From Solirubrobacterales bacterium (GTDB lineage: Bacteria; Actinomycetota; Thermoleophilia; Solirubrobacterales; Solirubrobacteraceae), in assembly GCA_019240115.1 (NCBI GenBank), contig JAFAYV010000017.1:19430-83429 (forward strand): 64,000 bases of DNA. Direction: 5' to 3'. The notes under the pieces were generated by a model that saw only the letters and a list, made by a program, of their open reading frames with translations, did no database searches and was not told the DNA's origin. Below are positions 20,381-29,217 of this stretch, piece by piece. Positions within the stretch are counted from its first letter, which is position 1. Each line of letters begins with the position of its first letter. The translations under genes were made by a program, and so were the position numbers.

Positions 20381-21301
20381 ATGCGGATGAGGATCGAGAC
20401 GAGCGCGCGGCGGCTGGCGACGGCGGCGACCGTTCTGGTCTGCGTGGTCGCGGCGACGGCGCTCGGCGCGGCGTGCGCGTCGGCGCGGCGGGCGCCGGTG
20501 ACCTCCGCGCCGGTGACCGCGGGCTCGGGCTATCTCGCGCTCGGGGACTCGGTCAGCTTCGGCTATCAGGAACCGCAGGTCGTCCCGGCGCCCGATTATC
20601 TGAAGTCGTCGAGCTTCCTGGGGTTCCCCGAGCAGCTCGCCTCAGAGCTCCATCTCACGCTCGCCAACGCGTCCTGCCCGGGCGAGACCTCGGCGAGCCT
20701 GGTCAACGCGAACGCGCAGAGCAACGGGTGCGAGAACGCCGCTCGTGGCATGCCGCCGATCGCCTACCGCAAGCTGTTCCCGCTGCACGTGTCCTACACG
20801 GGCTCACAGCTCGCGTTTGCCGTGTCCTATCTGCGCGCCCATCCCGGCGTCCGGCTCGTGTCGCTGATGATCGGCGCCAACGATGCGTTCGTCTGCCAGG
20901 AGACGACGGCCGACAAGTGCGCGAGCCTGCTCGAGCAGGCGGCCCTGCAGTCGCGGATCAGCGGCAACGTACGCCGGATCCTGACCGCGATCCGGGACAC
21001 CGCGCACTATCGCGGCCAGGTGGCGATCGTCAACTACTTCTCGACCGACTACGCCTCGCCGACCATCGACGCGCTCTCGCACGCGCTCAACCGCATCCAG
21101 GACACGGCCGCCAAGCCGTTCCATGTCGTCATCGCCGACGGGTACGGCGAGTGGCAGGCAGCGACCGCGCGCGCCGGCGGAAGCAGCTGCACAGCGGGGC
21201 TGCTGACGCAGCTGCGCACGGGCAAGTGCGGCATCCACCCGACGTATGCGGGGCAGGCACTGCTCGCCGAGGCGCTGCTGAAGGCGATCCGGGTCGGCTG
21301 A
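20381..21301 (+). CDS. Secreted SGNH/GDSL hydrolase
   Basis: A 306-residue esterase or lipase of the SGNH family, chosen to start at the ATG that follows a GGAGAGGAG ribosome-binding site. Residues about 9-32 are a signal peptide (LATAATVLVCVVAATALGA). The following Cys (GAACAS) is not in a canonical lipobox, so cleavage by signal peptidase I is more likely than lipid anchoring. Block I with the nucleophilic Ser is LALGDSVSFGY, the block with Asn is SLMIGANDAF, and the catalytic His is in GIHPTYAG. There are several Cys residues that could form disulfides outside the cell. The substrate is unknown. The end of the gene forms the first unit of a 31-bp tandem repeat. Confidence 0.85.
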   Translation: MRMRIETSARRLATAATVLVCVVAATALGAACASARRAPVTSAPVTAGSGYLALGDSVSFGYQEPQVVPAPDYLKSSSFLGFPEQLASELHLTLANASCPGETSASLVNANAQSNGCENAARGMPPIAYRKLFPLHVSYTGSQLAFAVSYLRAHPGVRLVSLMIGANDAFVCQETTADKCASLLEQAALQSRISGNVRRILTAIRDTAHYRGQVAIVNYFSTDYASPTIDALSHALNRIQDTAAKPFHVVIADGYGEWQAATARAGGSSCTAGLLTQLRTGKCGIHPTYAGQALLAEALLKAIRVG

Positions 21302-21364
21302 GGCATCGCTCGGGGCGATCCGCTTCGGCTGGGGCATCGCGCGAGGCGATCCGGGTCGGCTGAG
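21283..21364 (+). repeat. 31-bp tandem repeat spanning a gene's 3' end
   Basis: A unit beginning GGCGATCCGGGTCGGCTGAG recurs at 21283, 21314 and 21345 (period 31; the third copy is partial, 20 bp). The first copy encodes the last residues and stop codon of the SGNH hydrolase. The others lie in the gap before the convergent regulator gene. Confidence 0.7.
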
Positions 21365-21406
21365 TTCGCGGCCCTAGGCAAGCCGGAGTCGGCTGATCGC
21401 GAGCCG

Positions 21407-22042
21407 TCAGCCGTTCGCGGCGACGCCGAAGAGCATCGCCACGAGGGCGGTGGTCGAGCCGTCGGTCGGCCCGCCGTCGGCCGACCCGCCGTCGGCCGAC
21501 CCGCCATCGGCCGACCCGCCATCGGCCGACCCGCCGTCGGCGGTGCGCGCGGCGCTCTCGCGCTCGATCTCCTCGGCTCGGCTGACGAGCTCGGAGACCG
21601 CTGCCGCCAGGTCGCTGCGGCCCTGCTCGTCGAGGGCGAGCGAGCGCCGGCTGACCGACGCCTGCTCGGCGTCGAAGCCGCCCGCGTTGGCCGCCGCGCC
21701 GATCATCCGAGCGGTCTCCTCCAGCGCCGAGCCGGTCACGGCGTTGCGCACGACGCGCGGGAGATCGCTCCATGCCTGATCGGTGATCTCGGGCAGGCCG
21801 ATCGCCCGGTAGTAGTGCTCGACCGCGCCCCGGCGAGGCTGGGTGCCGGCGAGCTCGATCAGGCCGACGCGGACGAGGAAGCGGACGTGGTAGCTGACGT
21901 TGCCAAGCGGGGCACCGAGCTCCTCGGCGATCTCGCTCGGACTCGCCACCCGATCCTGCAGGACCCGCAGGATGTGGATGCGCAGTGGGTGGGCCAACCC
22001 CTTGACCAGGCGCGGATCGTCGATCTCGGTGATCGGTTTCAT
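21407..22042 (-). CDS. ArsR-like winged-helix regulator with repeat tail
   Basis: A 211-residue regulator from the ATG giving MKPITEIDDPRLVKGLAHPL; a longer reading adds 9 residues upstream. Residues about 10-95 are an ArsR/HTH_20-type winged helix (LRIHILRVLQDRVASPSEIA, GAPLGNVSYHVRFL as recognition helix, wing RRGAVEHYYRA). No metal-binding Cys motif is present. A helical middle (residues 100-180) could bind a ligand or form the dimer. The tail contains a run of SADGG repeats encoded by five 15-bp units, then a short hydrophobic end. The target is unknown. The divergent neighbour at 22216 is a glycosyltransferase gene, a possible target by position only. Confidence 0.8.
   Translation of the reverse strand: MKPITEIDDPRLVKGLAHPLRIHILRVLQDRVASPSEIAEELGAPLGNVSYHVRFLVRVGLIELAGTQPRRGAVEHYYRAIGLPEITDQAWSDLPRVVRNAVTGSALEETARMIGAAANAGGFDAEQASVSRRSLALDEQGRSDLAAAVSELVSRAEEIERESAARTADGGSADGGSADGGSADGGSADGGPTDGSTTALVAMLFGVAANG
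21461..21535. repeat. Five 15-bp in-frame repeats
   Basis: The unit GTCGGCCGACCCGCC (15 bp) is repeated five times with few changes inside the ArsR-like gene, adding five residues per unit to the protein. Copy number could vary between strains without breaking the frame. Confidence 0.75.
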
Positions 22043-22215
22043 GGCAGCCGAGCGCTCAATGTGGAGCACGCCATTCTCCCGCTCACAATACGCTGCACCG
22101 AGGAACCCCGTCGAGTTACGTCCATGTCTGCCGACCCCAACGCAATCGAAAGCATCGACCGGAGCGCGGCCGGCGCGGCCGGCGCGCGGCGCGCACGAGC
22201 CATGGCGGGGACCCC

Positions 22216-23418
22216 GTGATCCTGTTTCTCCACCACCGCTACCGCATGACCGGCGGGGAGGAGCGCGGCGTCGCCGATCTCATGTGGTTGGTCCGGGAGT
22301 GGCTGGGCGAGGACGCCGAACTGATCGCTCGAGACTCGAGCGGGCTTTCCCGCCATGTCGCCGGAGCAGGGCTTCTGGCGGGGGGACTGCATCCTGAGAC
22401 GGTCGCGCGGGCGGTCCGACGGACCCGTGCCCGGATCGTTCATGCGCACAACGTACACCAGACGTTCGGTTGGCGGGCCCTGTCGGCGGCGCGCTCCGCG
22501 GGAGCCCGAGTCGTCCTGCACCTGCACCAGTACCGCATGGTGTGCGCGATCGGGGTCTGCTTTCGCGACGGCACCGAGTGCATGCGCTGCCACGGGCGCA
22601 ATACCCTGCCCGGCATCGCGCTGAACTGTCGGGGCTCGCGCGCGGAGGCGCTGGCCTACGGCGCCGGACTCGCCGTCTGGCAACGACGGCTCGCCGCGCA
22701 CGTCGACGCCTTCGTGGTCCCGAGCCGATTCGCCGGCGTCCGCCTGGCCGAGCTCGGGGCGCCGATCCGCGCGCCGCTCGTCGTCCCCCACGTCGTGCGC
22801 GAGACCGAGAACGCAGGGATGATCGCAGCGGGGCCAGTCGCACCTGATCCCGGAGTCAGCTCCGAGAATCCCGACGGCCACCATCCCGGCGCGCCGTTCG
22901 CGCTCGTCGTCGGGCGCCTGACGCCCGAGAAGGGCATCGACGTCGCGATCGATGCCTGCGGGCGTCTCGGGCTCGACCTCGTCGTCGCCGGCGACGGCCC
23001 CGAGCGCGAGCGGCTCGCGGCGCGTGCCGCCGCCGACCGTCCCCCCGCCGCCGGGCGTGCCGCCCGGGCGGTGCGCTTCCTCGGAGCGGTCGCCCCGGCC
23101 GAGCTCGCCGCGCTGCGGCGGCGGGCGGTGATCGGGCTCATGCCGTCCCGCTCGGCGGAGACGTTCGGACTGGCGGCGGCCGAGGCGATGGCGGCGGGGC
23201 TCCCGATGGTCGCATCGCGCATCGGAGCCCTGCCCGAGCTCGTCCCCGAGCAGTGGCTGGCCGCGCCCGGCGATCCCGGCGCGCTGGCGGAGACGATCGA
23301 GCGGGTCTGTGCCGACCCGTCGGCGCCCGCGCGCGCTCGCGAGGCCGCCCGCGCGACCTGCGCGCCGGAGGTCGTGGCCCCGGCGTTGCGCGCGGCCTAC
23401 GAGCACGCGACGGGCTGA
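22216..23418 (+). CDS. Glycosyltransferase, GT4 family
   Basis: A 400-residue GT-B enzyme. The acceptor-side N-terminal domain starts [19 protein letters not shown] and contains a Cys-rich segment ([14 protein letters not shown]) seen in some GT4 enzymes. The donor-side domain starts near residue 230 ([19 protein letters not shown]) and has the GDGPERERL loop. The E-x7-E motif that binds the sugar nucleotide is in [16 protein letters not shown]. It should transfer a hexose from a nucleotide sugar to a cell-surface glycan or lipid. It is a single gene, away from the main glycan locus. The GTG start has a GGGGA stretch upstream. Confidence 0.88.
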   Translation: MILFLHHRYRMTGGEERGVADLMWLVREWLGEDAELIARDSSGLSRHVAGAGLLAGGLHPETVARAVRRTRARIVHAHNVHQTFGWRALSAARSAGARVVLHLHQYRMVCAIGVCFRDGTECMRCHGRNTLPGIALNCRGSRAEALAYGAGLAVWQRRLAAHVDAFVVPSRFAGVRLAELGAPIRAPLVVPHVVRETENAGMIAAGPVAPDPGVSSENPDGHHPGAPFALVVGRLTPEKGIDVAIDACGRLGLDLVVAGDGPERERLAARAAADRPPAAGRAARAVRFLGAVAPAELAALRRRAVIGLMPSRSAETFGLAAAEAMAAGLPMVASRIGALPELVPEQWLAAPGDPGALAETIERVCADPSAPARAREAARATCAPEVVAPALRAAYEHATG

Positions 23419-23614
23419 CCGCAGAACCGCGCGCAGCGGGGCCGGTGCGTGCCAGCGCGATCGGCGTCCCGCCGCCAGCCGCGGCAGCGAGCCGCCGATC
23501 AACGACCCGCCGAGCACCTGCGAAGTCATGCTGGCAAGCCGAATCGGCCCAGGCCGCCGGCTCGTTTCTGGCCCCCGGGGAGCCGGCCGCCAGCTCACAA
23601 CTAGACTGAACGTC

Positions 23615-24022
23615 ATGGATACCGAACGCGATATGAACCTCACCGACGAGCAGTGGCGGGCCCGGCTGACGCCCGAGCAGTACGAGGTCCTGCGCCGACA
23701 GGCGACCGAGCGTCCCTTCACCGGCGAGTACGTCAACGTCAAGGACGACGGGACCTATCGCTGCGCCGGCTGCGGAGCCGAGCTGTTCTCCTCCGACACG
23801 AAGTTCGAGTCCGGCACCGGCTGGCCGAGCTTCTATGAGCCGGCCAACACCGAGAACGTCGAGCTGCACCGGGACCGCAGCTTCGGCATGGTCCGCACCG
23901 AGGTCCGCTGCAAGCGCTGCGGCGGCCATCTCGGGCACGTCTTCGACGACGGCCCCAGGCCCACGGGGCAGCGCTACTGCATCAACTCCTGCGCGTTGTC
24001 CTTCGACACCGCCGGCAAGTAG
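23615..24022 (+). CDS. msrB: Peptide-methionine (R)-S-oxide reductase
   Basis: A 135-residue MsrB, the enzyme that repairs the R form of methionine sulfoxide in proteins. Zinc is held by two CxxC pairs (CAGCGAELF and [10 protein letters not shown]). The substrate pocket shows TGWPSFYEP and the catalytic Cys is in [11 protein letters not shown]. The residue after that motif is Cys rather than the more common Ala, and it may act as a resolving partner. The length is normal for a single-domain cytoplasmic form, without signal peptide or MsrA fusion. It is convergent with the dedA-like gene, the two stop codons being adjacent. Confidence 0.93.
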   Translation: MDTERDMNLTDEQWRARLTPEQYEVLRRQATERPFTGEYVNVKDDGTYRCAGCGAELFSSDTKFESGTGWPSFYEPANTENVELHRDRSFGMVRTEVRCKRCGGHLGHVFDDGPRPTGQRYCINSCALSFDTAGK

Positions 24023-24628
24023 TCACCGCCTCCGCCTCCGCCTCCGCCGCCGCCGCCGGCTCAGCGCGAAGGCGCCGGCCGCCACCACGATCACCACCGC
24101 GAGCGCGACGACGCCGAACTGGGTGATGACGTGGGCCGCGGCCTCGCCCGCGTAGTAGCCGACGAGGCCGAAGGTGATGCCCCAGGTGATGGCGCCGAGC
24201 GCGTTGTAGACGAAGAACACGAGGAACGGCATCTCGTCGATGCCGGCCAGCCACGCCGCGGCGAAGCGGATGAGCGCGATCCAGCGGGCGAGGAACACCG
24301 CCTTGGGCCCGTGGCGCGCGAAGAAGCGGTCGCCCGCGGTGATCGCCTCGAGGCGGCGGTGATGCAACGGCCCGGGATGCTCGAGCACGCGGCGCCCGAA
24401 GTGGCGGCCGAGCAGGTAGCCGAGGTTGTCGCCGACGATCGCCGAGGAGACGCCGATGAGGATGACCAGCCAGAGCTGCAGCTTGCCCTGGCTGGCGAGC
24501 ACTGCGGCGAGGACGAGCGCGGTCTCGCCCGGCGAGGGCACTCCCATCGACTCCAGGCCGATGATTGCCGGCAGCGCGTAGCCGAGCCCGCCGGAGACGC
24601 TGATGATCGCGGCGAGGGCGATCAGCAC
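24023..24628 (-). CDS. DedA-family membrane protein with poly-Arg tail
   Basis: A 201-residue DedA/SNARE-associated (VTT) protein, probably a lipid scramblase or flippase. The family signature is clear. After an N-terminal helix comes ESMGVPSPGETALVLAAVL, then GDNLGYLLGRHFGRRVLE, FARHGPKAVFLARWIALIR with its key Arg residues, and two C-terminal helices (ALGAITWGITFGLVGYYAG; VVALAVVIVVAAGAFAL). The protein ends in 11 consecutive Arg residues encoded by CGG/AGG triplets, which should sit at the cytoplasmic face. The GTG start overlaps the end of the upstream methyltransferase gene by 7 bp, so the two are one operon. Confidence 0.85.
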   Translation of the reverse strand: MLIALAAIISVSGGLGYALPAIIGLESMGVPSPGETALVLAAVLASQGKLQLWLVILIGVSSAIVGDNLGYLLGRHFGRRVLEHPGPLHHRRLEAITAGDRFFARHGPKAVFLARWIALIRFAAAWLAGIDEMPFLVFFVYNALGAITWGITFGLVGYYAGEAAAHVITQFGVVALAVVIVVAAGAFALSRRRRRRRRRRR

Positions 24629-25359
24629 GGGCGGCGCAGGACCGCGAGCAGCGAGAGCCCGAAGGCGAGCGTGCGCCCGGCGGCCAGCCAACGAGCCTCG
24701 AGGGCCATCGGCAGCTCGAGCGCGTCGTTGAGCCACGCCGGGCCGACGTCGAGGTCCGATCCCCGCCCGTTGCGCGACGGCAGCCGCCGCCGGGCGAGGC
24801 GCACGACCGCCGCGGGGGCGAGGAGGAGGCTGTTGAACGAGCTGAGCCGCCCGACCGTCCACCCCGCCCCACGGGCCGCGTCGGAGAGCATCGCCCGCGT
24901 GTAGCGGCGGAAGTGGTGGTTGGCCTCGTCGTGGGCCGACCACAGCGAGGGATAGGCGGGCACGGTGACGAGGAGCCGCCCACCCGGCCGACAGACGCGG
25001 CGCAGCTCGGCGAGCGCGGCGCGATCGTCGGCCGTGTGCTCGATGACGTCGAGGCACGTGATCAGATCGAAGCTCGCATCCGGCCAGGGCAGCTCCTCGA
25101 GACGCCCCACGCGAACCTCGCCGTGGCCGCGCGAGCGCGCCAGCGCGGCCGCGTCCTCGTTGAGCTCGATGCCGCTGACCGTGCCGTAGCGCACGAGCTC
25201 CTGCAGCATCCGGCCCGAGCCGCAGCCGGCGTCGAGCAGCTGGGCGTCCGCGGGCAGGGCGAGCCGGCGCAGCTCGGCGTCGATGATCCGGCGGCGGCCG
25301 CGATACCACCAGTGGTGCTCGTCGACCGCGTGGGTCGCCTGCATGAGCTTCTCGTCCAT
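24622..25359 (-). CDS. Class I SAM-dependent methyltransferase
   Basis: A 245-residue methyltransferase. The SAM-binding motif I is LLDAGCGSGRMLQELVRYG near residue 40, motif II follows as VSGIELNEDAA, and motif IV is FDLITCLDVIEHTADD. The start EHHWWYRGRRRIID is typical of methyltransferases found beside glycosyltransferases and polyprenyl-lipid enzymes. The C-terminal 60 residues contain a hydrophobic stretch (LLAPAAVVRLARRRL; AFGLSLLAVLRRPC) that may touch the membrane. The partner dedA gene overlaps it, so it may act on a membrane lipid or glycolipid. The substrate is not known. Confidence 0.85.
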   Translation of the reverse strand: MDEKLMQATHAVDEHHWWYRGRRRIIDAELRRLALPADAQLLDAGCGSGRMLQELVRYGTVSGIELNEDAAALARSRGHGEVRVGRLEELPWPDASFDLITCLDVIEHTADDRAALAELRRVCRPGGRLLVTVPAYPSLWSAHDEANHHFRRYTRAMLSDAARGAGWTVGRLSSFNSLLLAPAAVVRLARRRLPSRNGRGSDLDVGPAWLNDALELPMALEARWLAAGRTLAFGLSLLAVLRRPC

Positions 25360-25415
25360 CGTTTGGTGATCCTGCCAGTTGGGGGCGCGGCGCGTCCGGC
25401 GGCGGCGCGTTTCGC

Positions 25416-26888
25416 TCAGGCGACCGCCACCGGATCGTGATCGGCGGCGGGCGCCCGGGGCAGCCGCAGCGTGAACCGCGCACCGTGATCCCCAGTGCCG
25501 TCGAGCACGAGCGTCCCGCCCATCCGCTCGGCCAGTTCGCGCCCGATCGCCAAGCCGAGGCCGAACCCGGCCTGGCCCGCGGTGTTCTGCCCGCGGCGAA
25601 AACGGCTGAAGATCGCCTCGCGATCCTCCTCGGCGACGCCTGGCCCCTCATCGCACACGCTGATCGCGACCTCGGGCGTGCAGCGCAGGATGACACGGAC
25701 CTCCGCCCCGCGGGGGCTGACCTGAACCGCGTTGTCGAGCAGGATGCGCAGGATGCGCGCGATGCTGCCGGGGTCGCCGAGCGCCCACACCGAGCCGTCG
25801 AGGTCCTCGAGCTCGGAGCGAACCCCGCGCTCCTCGGTGCCGAGCTCGAACTCGGCCACCACCGCCCGGCTCAACTCGCCGAGCTCCACCGGCTCCGAGC
25901 GCAGCTCGACCTGGGCGTCGATCCGGCTGAGGTCGAGCAGATCGGCGGCGAGGCGACCGAGGCGGCGCGACTGGGCCCGCGCCCGCTCGAGCAGCGCGCG
26001 GGCGTCGTCGAGATCGGGCTCGGGATCGTGCAGGTCCTCGTTGAGCAGCTCGAGCATGCCGTCGAGCGAGGTCAGCGGCGTGCGCAGCTCGTGCGAGGCG
26101 GTGGCCACGAACGCCCGGCGGGCCTCCTCCTGGACGATCAGCCGCTTCTGCATCGAGGCCAGCGTCCGGGCCAGGTCGCCGACCTCGTCGCGGGCGCGGT
26201 CGACCGGGACCTGTCCGCCGGGGCCACCGTCGGCGAGCAGCAGCGCGGCCTCGCGCAGCCGCCGCAGCCGTCGCACGAGCGTCGCGGCGAGCGGGATCCC
26301 GAGGATCAACGTCAGCGCGAGCCCCGCCAGCGAGGCGTCGAGGAACGCGCGGCGCACGACCCCGACGGCGTCGGCGATCTCGTCGATCGGCTTGATCACG
26401 ACCAGGACCCAGTACTGGTTGGCGTTCGTGAACGGGATCGCGGCCAGCGCGTATTCGTGGTCCTCGATCGTGACGTAGCCGAAGTTCGGGCGCTCGGTCG
26501 TGAACGCCTTCGCGCGCGCGGCCTGGCTCTCGCTCTGCGCGACCGGATGGCCGTACGGCGCGGTGCTGTCGTAGCCGCCGCGACCGGGATAGCCGTAGAC
26601 GCCGACGAGCGCTCCGCCGATGCGGTTGCCGGTCCGGACCTGCAGCCGGTGCAGCGCCTCGCGCGAGTGTAGGTCGGGATCGTCGATCGCCGGCAGGTGC
26701 TCGAAGCTGCTCTTCGTCGAGGCGCCGAGATCGTGGCGCAGCGCGGCCACCTCGGCGTGGCGGAGGCTGTTCTCCAGCGGCCCGAGCAGCGCGACGGCGG
26801 CGACGGCGAGCGTGGCCAGGGCCGTGACCACGACCGCCCCGACGATCCGGCCGCGCAGACCCAGCGCCCCGCGTCCCGGCAGTCGCAT
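25416..26888 (-). CDS. Sensor histidine kinase
   Basis: A 490-residue membrane kinase. TM1 lies at about residues 13-35 (GAVVVTALATLAVAAVALLG). An extracellular sensor of about 150 residues has a Gly/Tyr-rich loop (YGYPGRGGYDSTAPYGHP), and TM2 lies near 185-205 (LAGLALTLILGIPLA). HAMP follows, then HisKA with the phospho-acceptor His in ATASHELRTPLTSLDG. The ATPase domain has the N box RILLDNAVQVSPRG, G1 DEGPGVAEED and G2 GFGLGLAIGRELAE. It should phosphorylate the response regulator encoded 8 bp upstream. The stimulus is unknown, although the fold region EHEYALAAIPFTNANQYWVL resembles an extracytoplasmic PAS/Cache-like domain. Confidence 0.93.
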   Translation of the reverse strand: MRLPGRGALGLRGRIVGAVVVTALATLAVAAVALLGPLENSLRHAEVAALRHDLGASTKSSFEHLPAIDDPDLHSREALHRLQVRTGNRIGGALVGVYGYPGRGGYDSTAPYGHPVAQSESQAARAKAFTTERPNFGYVTIEDHEYALAAIPFTNANQYWVLVVIKPIDEIADAVGVVRRAFLDASLAGLALTLILGIPLAATLVRRLRRLREAALLLADGGPGGQVPVDRARDEVGDLARTLASMQKRLIVQEEARRAFVATASHELRTPLTSLDGMLELLNEDLHDPEPDLDDARALLERARAQSRRLGRLAADLLDLSRIDAQVELRSEPVELGELSRAVVAEFELGTEERGVRSELEDLDGSVWALGDPGSIARILRILLDNAVQVSPRGAEVRVILRCTPEVAISVCDEGPGVAEEDREAIFSRFRRGQNTAGQAGFGLGLAIGRELAERMGGTLVLDGTGDHGARFTLRLPRAPAADHDPVAVA

Positions 26889-26896
26889 CGGGCGAC

Positions 26897-27634
26897 CTAC
26901 GATCCCCGCAGGCGGTAGCCCGCCCCGCGGACGGTGAGGATGTAGCGCGGCTTCTCGGGTTCGGGCTCGAGCTTCTCGCGCAGGTGGCGGATGTGGACGT
27001 CGATCGCGCGCGGGTCGCGATAGGCGCTGTCGCCCCAGATCGCGCGCAGCAGCTCCTGACGGTTGAGCAGGCGGCCGGGATCGGCGATCAGCGCGTCGAG
27101 CAGCTCGAACTCCGAGAAGGTCAGCTTCACCGGCTCGCCGTCGATCGTCACCTCGCGCTGCGCGCGGTCCAGCGCGATCGGACCGACGGTCAGCACCTCG
27201 GCCTCCATCGTCCGCGTCCCGGCGCGGCGCAGGACGGCGCGGATACGGCTGCGCAGCTCGGCGAGCCCGAACGGCTTGGTGACATAGTCGTCGGCGCCGG
27301 CCTCGAGCCCGAGCACCGCGTCGGCCTCGGAGTCCAGCGCGGTCAGCATGATGATCGGGACGACGTTGCGCCGGCCGCGCAGCGTCCGGCAGACCTCGTA
27401 GCCGTCGGGGCCCGGACCCAGGGCGACGTCGAGGAGCACGATGTCGAAGCTCTCGCTCGATGCGCGCTCGACGGCCGCGCGACCGTCGGCGACCGCCTGC
27501 ACGTGGTGGCCCTCGCGCGAGAACGACCGCGTCAGCATGTCGCGCAGGTCGGACTCGTCGTCGACGACGAGGATGCTCAGCGTTGCCTCGGGAGCGCGGG
27601 CGGGCGGGATGGAGCTTTGCGAGAACGCGGCCAT
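26897..27634 (-). CDS. OmpR-type response regulator
   Basis: A 245-residue regulator from the internal ATG (MAAFSQSSIPPARAPEA); an earlier ATG would add 10 residues of poor quality. The receiver domain has the acidic pair VVDDESDL, the phospho-acceptor Asp in VLLDVALGPG, and Lys in VTKPFGLAEL. The winged-helix effector domain covers about 145-245 and ends IRHLREKLEPEPEKPRYI, then the wing TVRGAGYRL. It is the first gene of the two-gene operon with the kinase at 25416. It should bind direct repeats as a dimer once phosphorylated. Confidence 0.93.
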   Translation of the reverse strand: MAAFSQSSIPPARAPEATLSILVVDDESDLRDMLTRSFSREGHHVQAVADGRAAVERASSESFDIVLLDVALGPGPDGYEVCRTLRGRRNVVPIIMLTALDSEADAVLGLEAGADDYVTKPFGLAELRSRIRAVLRRAGTRTMEAEVLTVGPIALDRAQREVTIDGEPVKLTFSEFELLDALIADPGRLLNRQELLRAIWGDSAYRDPRAIDVHIRHLREKLEPEPEKPRYILTVRGAGYRLRGS

Positions 27635-27698
27635 GGCCCTCTGCGATCGTACCGAGCGCTCCACCCGGATCGGGTCGGGCGCACCTCCCGTCCGGCGC

Positions 27699-28670
27699 TC
27701 AGACGGCCTCCAGCTCGCGAGCCTGCGCCGGCGACCGCGCGTCGGCGCCGGCGACCTCCAGCGGCGGCACCGGCTCGGGGGTGCGGGCGTCCGCCCACGC
27801 CCACAGCGCTGCCAGCCATGTCAACGTGGCGAGCGCGACGTGGACCCAGACCATGTCGGCAGGCAGGTGCAGCTCGTACTGGACGCTGCCGACCAGTCCC
27901 TGAGCGGCGACGAGCACGCCGAGGACGACGAGCGGCTCCTGCTGCGAGGCGCTGGCGCCGCGGCGGCGACACAGCAGCCACGCGCCGACGACCGCGATGC
28001 CGAAGACGGCGGCGATCGTCGCGTGGCGGTGGATCGCCCACTGCAGCGTGTCGGCCCCCTCGAAGGTGAGGCGATGGACGTGGTCGCCGCTGATCCCGCC
28101 CGAGTGCGGGCCGGCCGCGGTGGCCGCGGTCCCGGCGAAGATCGTCAGGGCGCCGAGCGGCGCGAGCGCTCGGACCGCCCACACCGACAGCCGGTCGCGC
28201 TCGGTGCCGGGCGCGGTGGCCGCCGTCGGCCGGGCGCGCCAGGCGAGCGCCACCGCGCCGATGAGGATGAGCATCGAGAGGGAGAAGTGCGCCATGACGA
28301 AGCCGGGCGCGAGATGCTCGCGAACGGTGAAGCCGCCGAGCACCGCCTGGGCGAGGACGCCAAGCGGGAGGACGAGCGCCAACCAGGCGAGGTCGCGGCG
28401 GAACGGGCGCCGAGTGCAGGCGAAGATCGCGGTGACGATGGTCAGCACGCCGACCGCGCCCGACAGCGCCCGGTTGCCGAACTCGATCAGCGCGTGCCCG
28501 GACAGCGGCGGGAGCGTGCCGCCGTAGCAGCGCGGCCAGTTCGGGCACCCGAGGCCGGAGTCGGTCAGGCGCACCGCGGCGCCGGTCATCACGATCAGCG
28601 TCAGCGCCGCAAGCGTGACGCCGGTCAGCCGCCGGAAGCCGACGGGCCCGATCGCCAGTCGCTCACGCAT
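27699..28670 (-). CDS. ctaA: Heme A synthase
   Basis: A 323-residue membrane enzyme of the COX15/CtaA family, which oxidises the C8 methyl of heme O to give heme A for cytochrome oxidase. It has eight predicted transmembrane helices. The first periplasmic loop carries the Cys pair TDSGLGCPNWPRCYGG seen in type-1 CtaA. Conserved His residues are in EFGNRALSG (replaced by the neighbouring motif), TVREHLAPGFVMAHF, SGGISGDHVHR and WAIHRHAT. The C-terminal tail beyond residue 295 is polar. It overlaps the rmlC gene by 8 bp and so is co-transcribed with it, an unusual pairing. The other cytochrome-oxidase genes are not in the window. Confidence 0.9.
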   Translation of the reverse strand: MRERLAIGPVGFRRLTGVTLAALTLIVMTGAAVRLTDSGLGCPNWPRCYGGTLPPLSGHALIEFGNRALSGAVGVLTIVTAIFACTRRPFRRDLAWLALVLPLGVLAQAVLGGFTVREHLAPGFVMAHFSLSMLILIGAVALAWRARPTAATAPGTERDRLSVWAVRALAPLGALTIFAGTAATAAGPHSGGISGDHVHRLTFEGADTLQWAIHRHATIAAVFGIAVVGAWLLCRRRGASASQQEPLVVLGVLVAAQGLVGSVQYELHLPADMVWVHVALATLTWLAALWAWADARTPEPVPPLEVAGADARSPAQARELEAV

Positions 28671-29217
28671 CGCTGACGGCCGCCGGCGCGAGCCCGAGCT
28701 CGGCCAGCCGGGGGGCGCCGCGGTCGCGCGCCGACGCGGTCAGCCGATCGGCGTCGGGCCACGCGATCCCGACCTCGGGATCGTCAAAGGCGAAGCCGGA
28801 CTCGGTCTCGGGGTCGTAGTAGGAGGTGATCCGATAGGTGACGTCGGCGAGCTCGGACAGTACGCAGAAGCCGTGCGCGAAGCCGTCGGGTACGTAGAGC
28901 TGGTGGTGCTCGACGTCGTCGAGTCCGAACGCCTCCCACTGGCCGAACTGCGGCGAGCCCGGCCGGATGTCGACGACGACGTCGTGGATCGCGCCACGCA
29001 CGCAGCGCACGAGCTTGGCCTGGCCGGGCTGGAAGTGCATGCCGCGCACGATGCCCTGGCGCGAGCGCGAGTGGTTGTCCTGCACGAACGCGTCGTCGAC
29101 GCCGAGGTCGGCGAGGACGCTGCGGCGGAAGGTCTCCAGGAAGAACCCCCGCTCGTCGCCGTGCACCACGGGCGCCAGCAGGATCGGGCCTATGAGCTTG
29201 GTCGGGAGCTTCTGCAT
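28663..29217 (-). CDS. rmlC: dTDP-4-dehydrorhamnose 3,5-epimerase
   Basis: A 184-residue cupin-fold epimerase, normal length. It starts MQKLPTKLIGPILLAPVVHG with the conserved DERGFFLETF. The catalytic His is in QGIVRGMHFQPGQAKLV, and the catalytic Tyr/Asp region is HHQLYVPDGFAHGFCVLS followed by YRITSYYDPETESGFA. It makes dTDP-4-keto-L-rhamnose in the third step of the dTDP-rhamnose pathway. rmlA, rmlB and rmlD are absent from the window. Its place near the glycan locus suggests rhamnose or a related 6-deoxysugar in the surface glycan. It is the upstream gene of the rmlC-ctaA pair. Confidence 0.92.
   Translation of the reverse strand: MQKLPTKLIGPILLAPVVHGDERGFFLETFRRSVLADLGVDDAFVQDNHSRSRQGIVRGMHFQPGQAKLVRCVRGAIHDVVVDIRPGSPQFGQWEAFGLDDVEHHQLYVPDGFAHGFCVLSELADVTYRITSYYDPETESGFAFDDPEVGIAWPDADRLTASARDRGAPRLAELGLAPAAVSDA

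Noticed and set aside
22070..22100. A lac-operator-like sequence (complement TATTGTGAGCGGGAG) before the ArsR-like gene
   Set aside because: It matches only half of the lac operator and lacks the symmetric second half, so it is probably chance.
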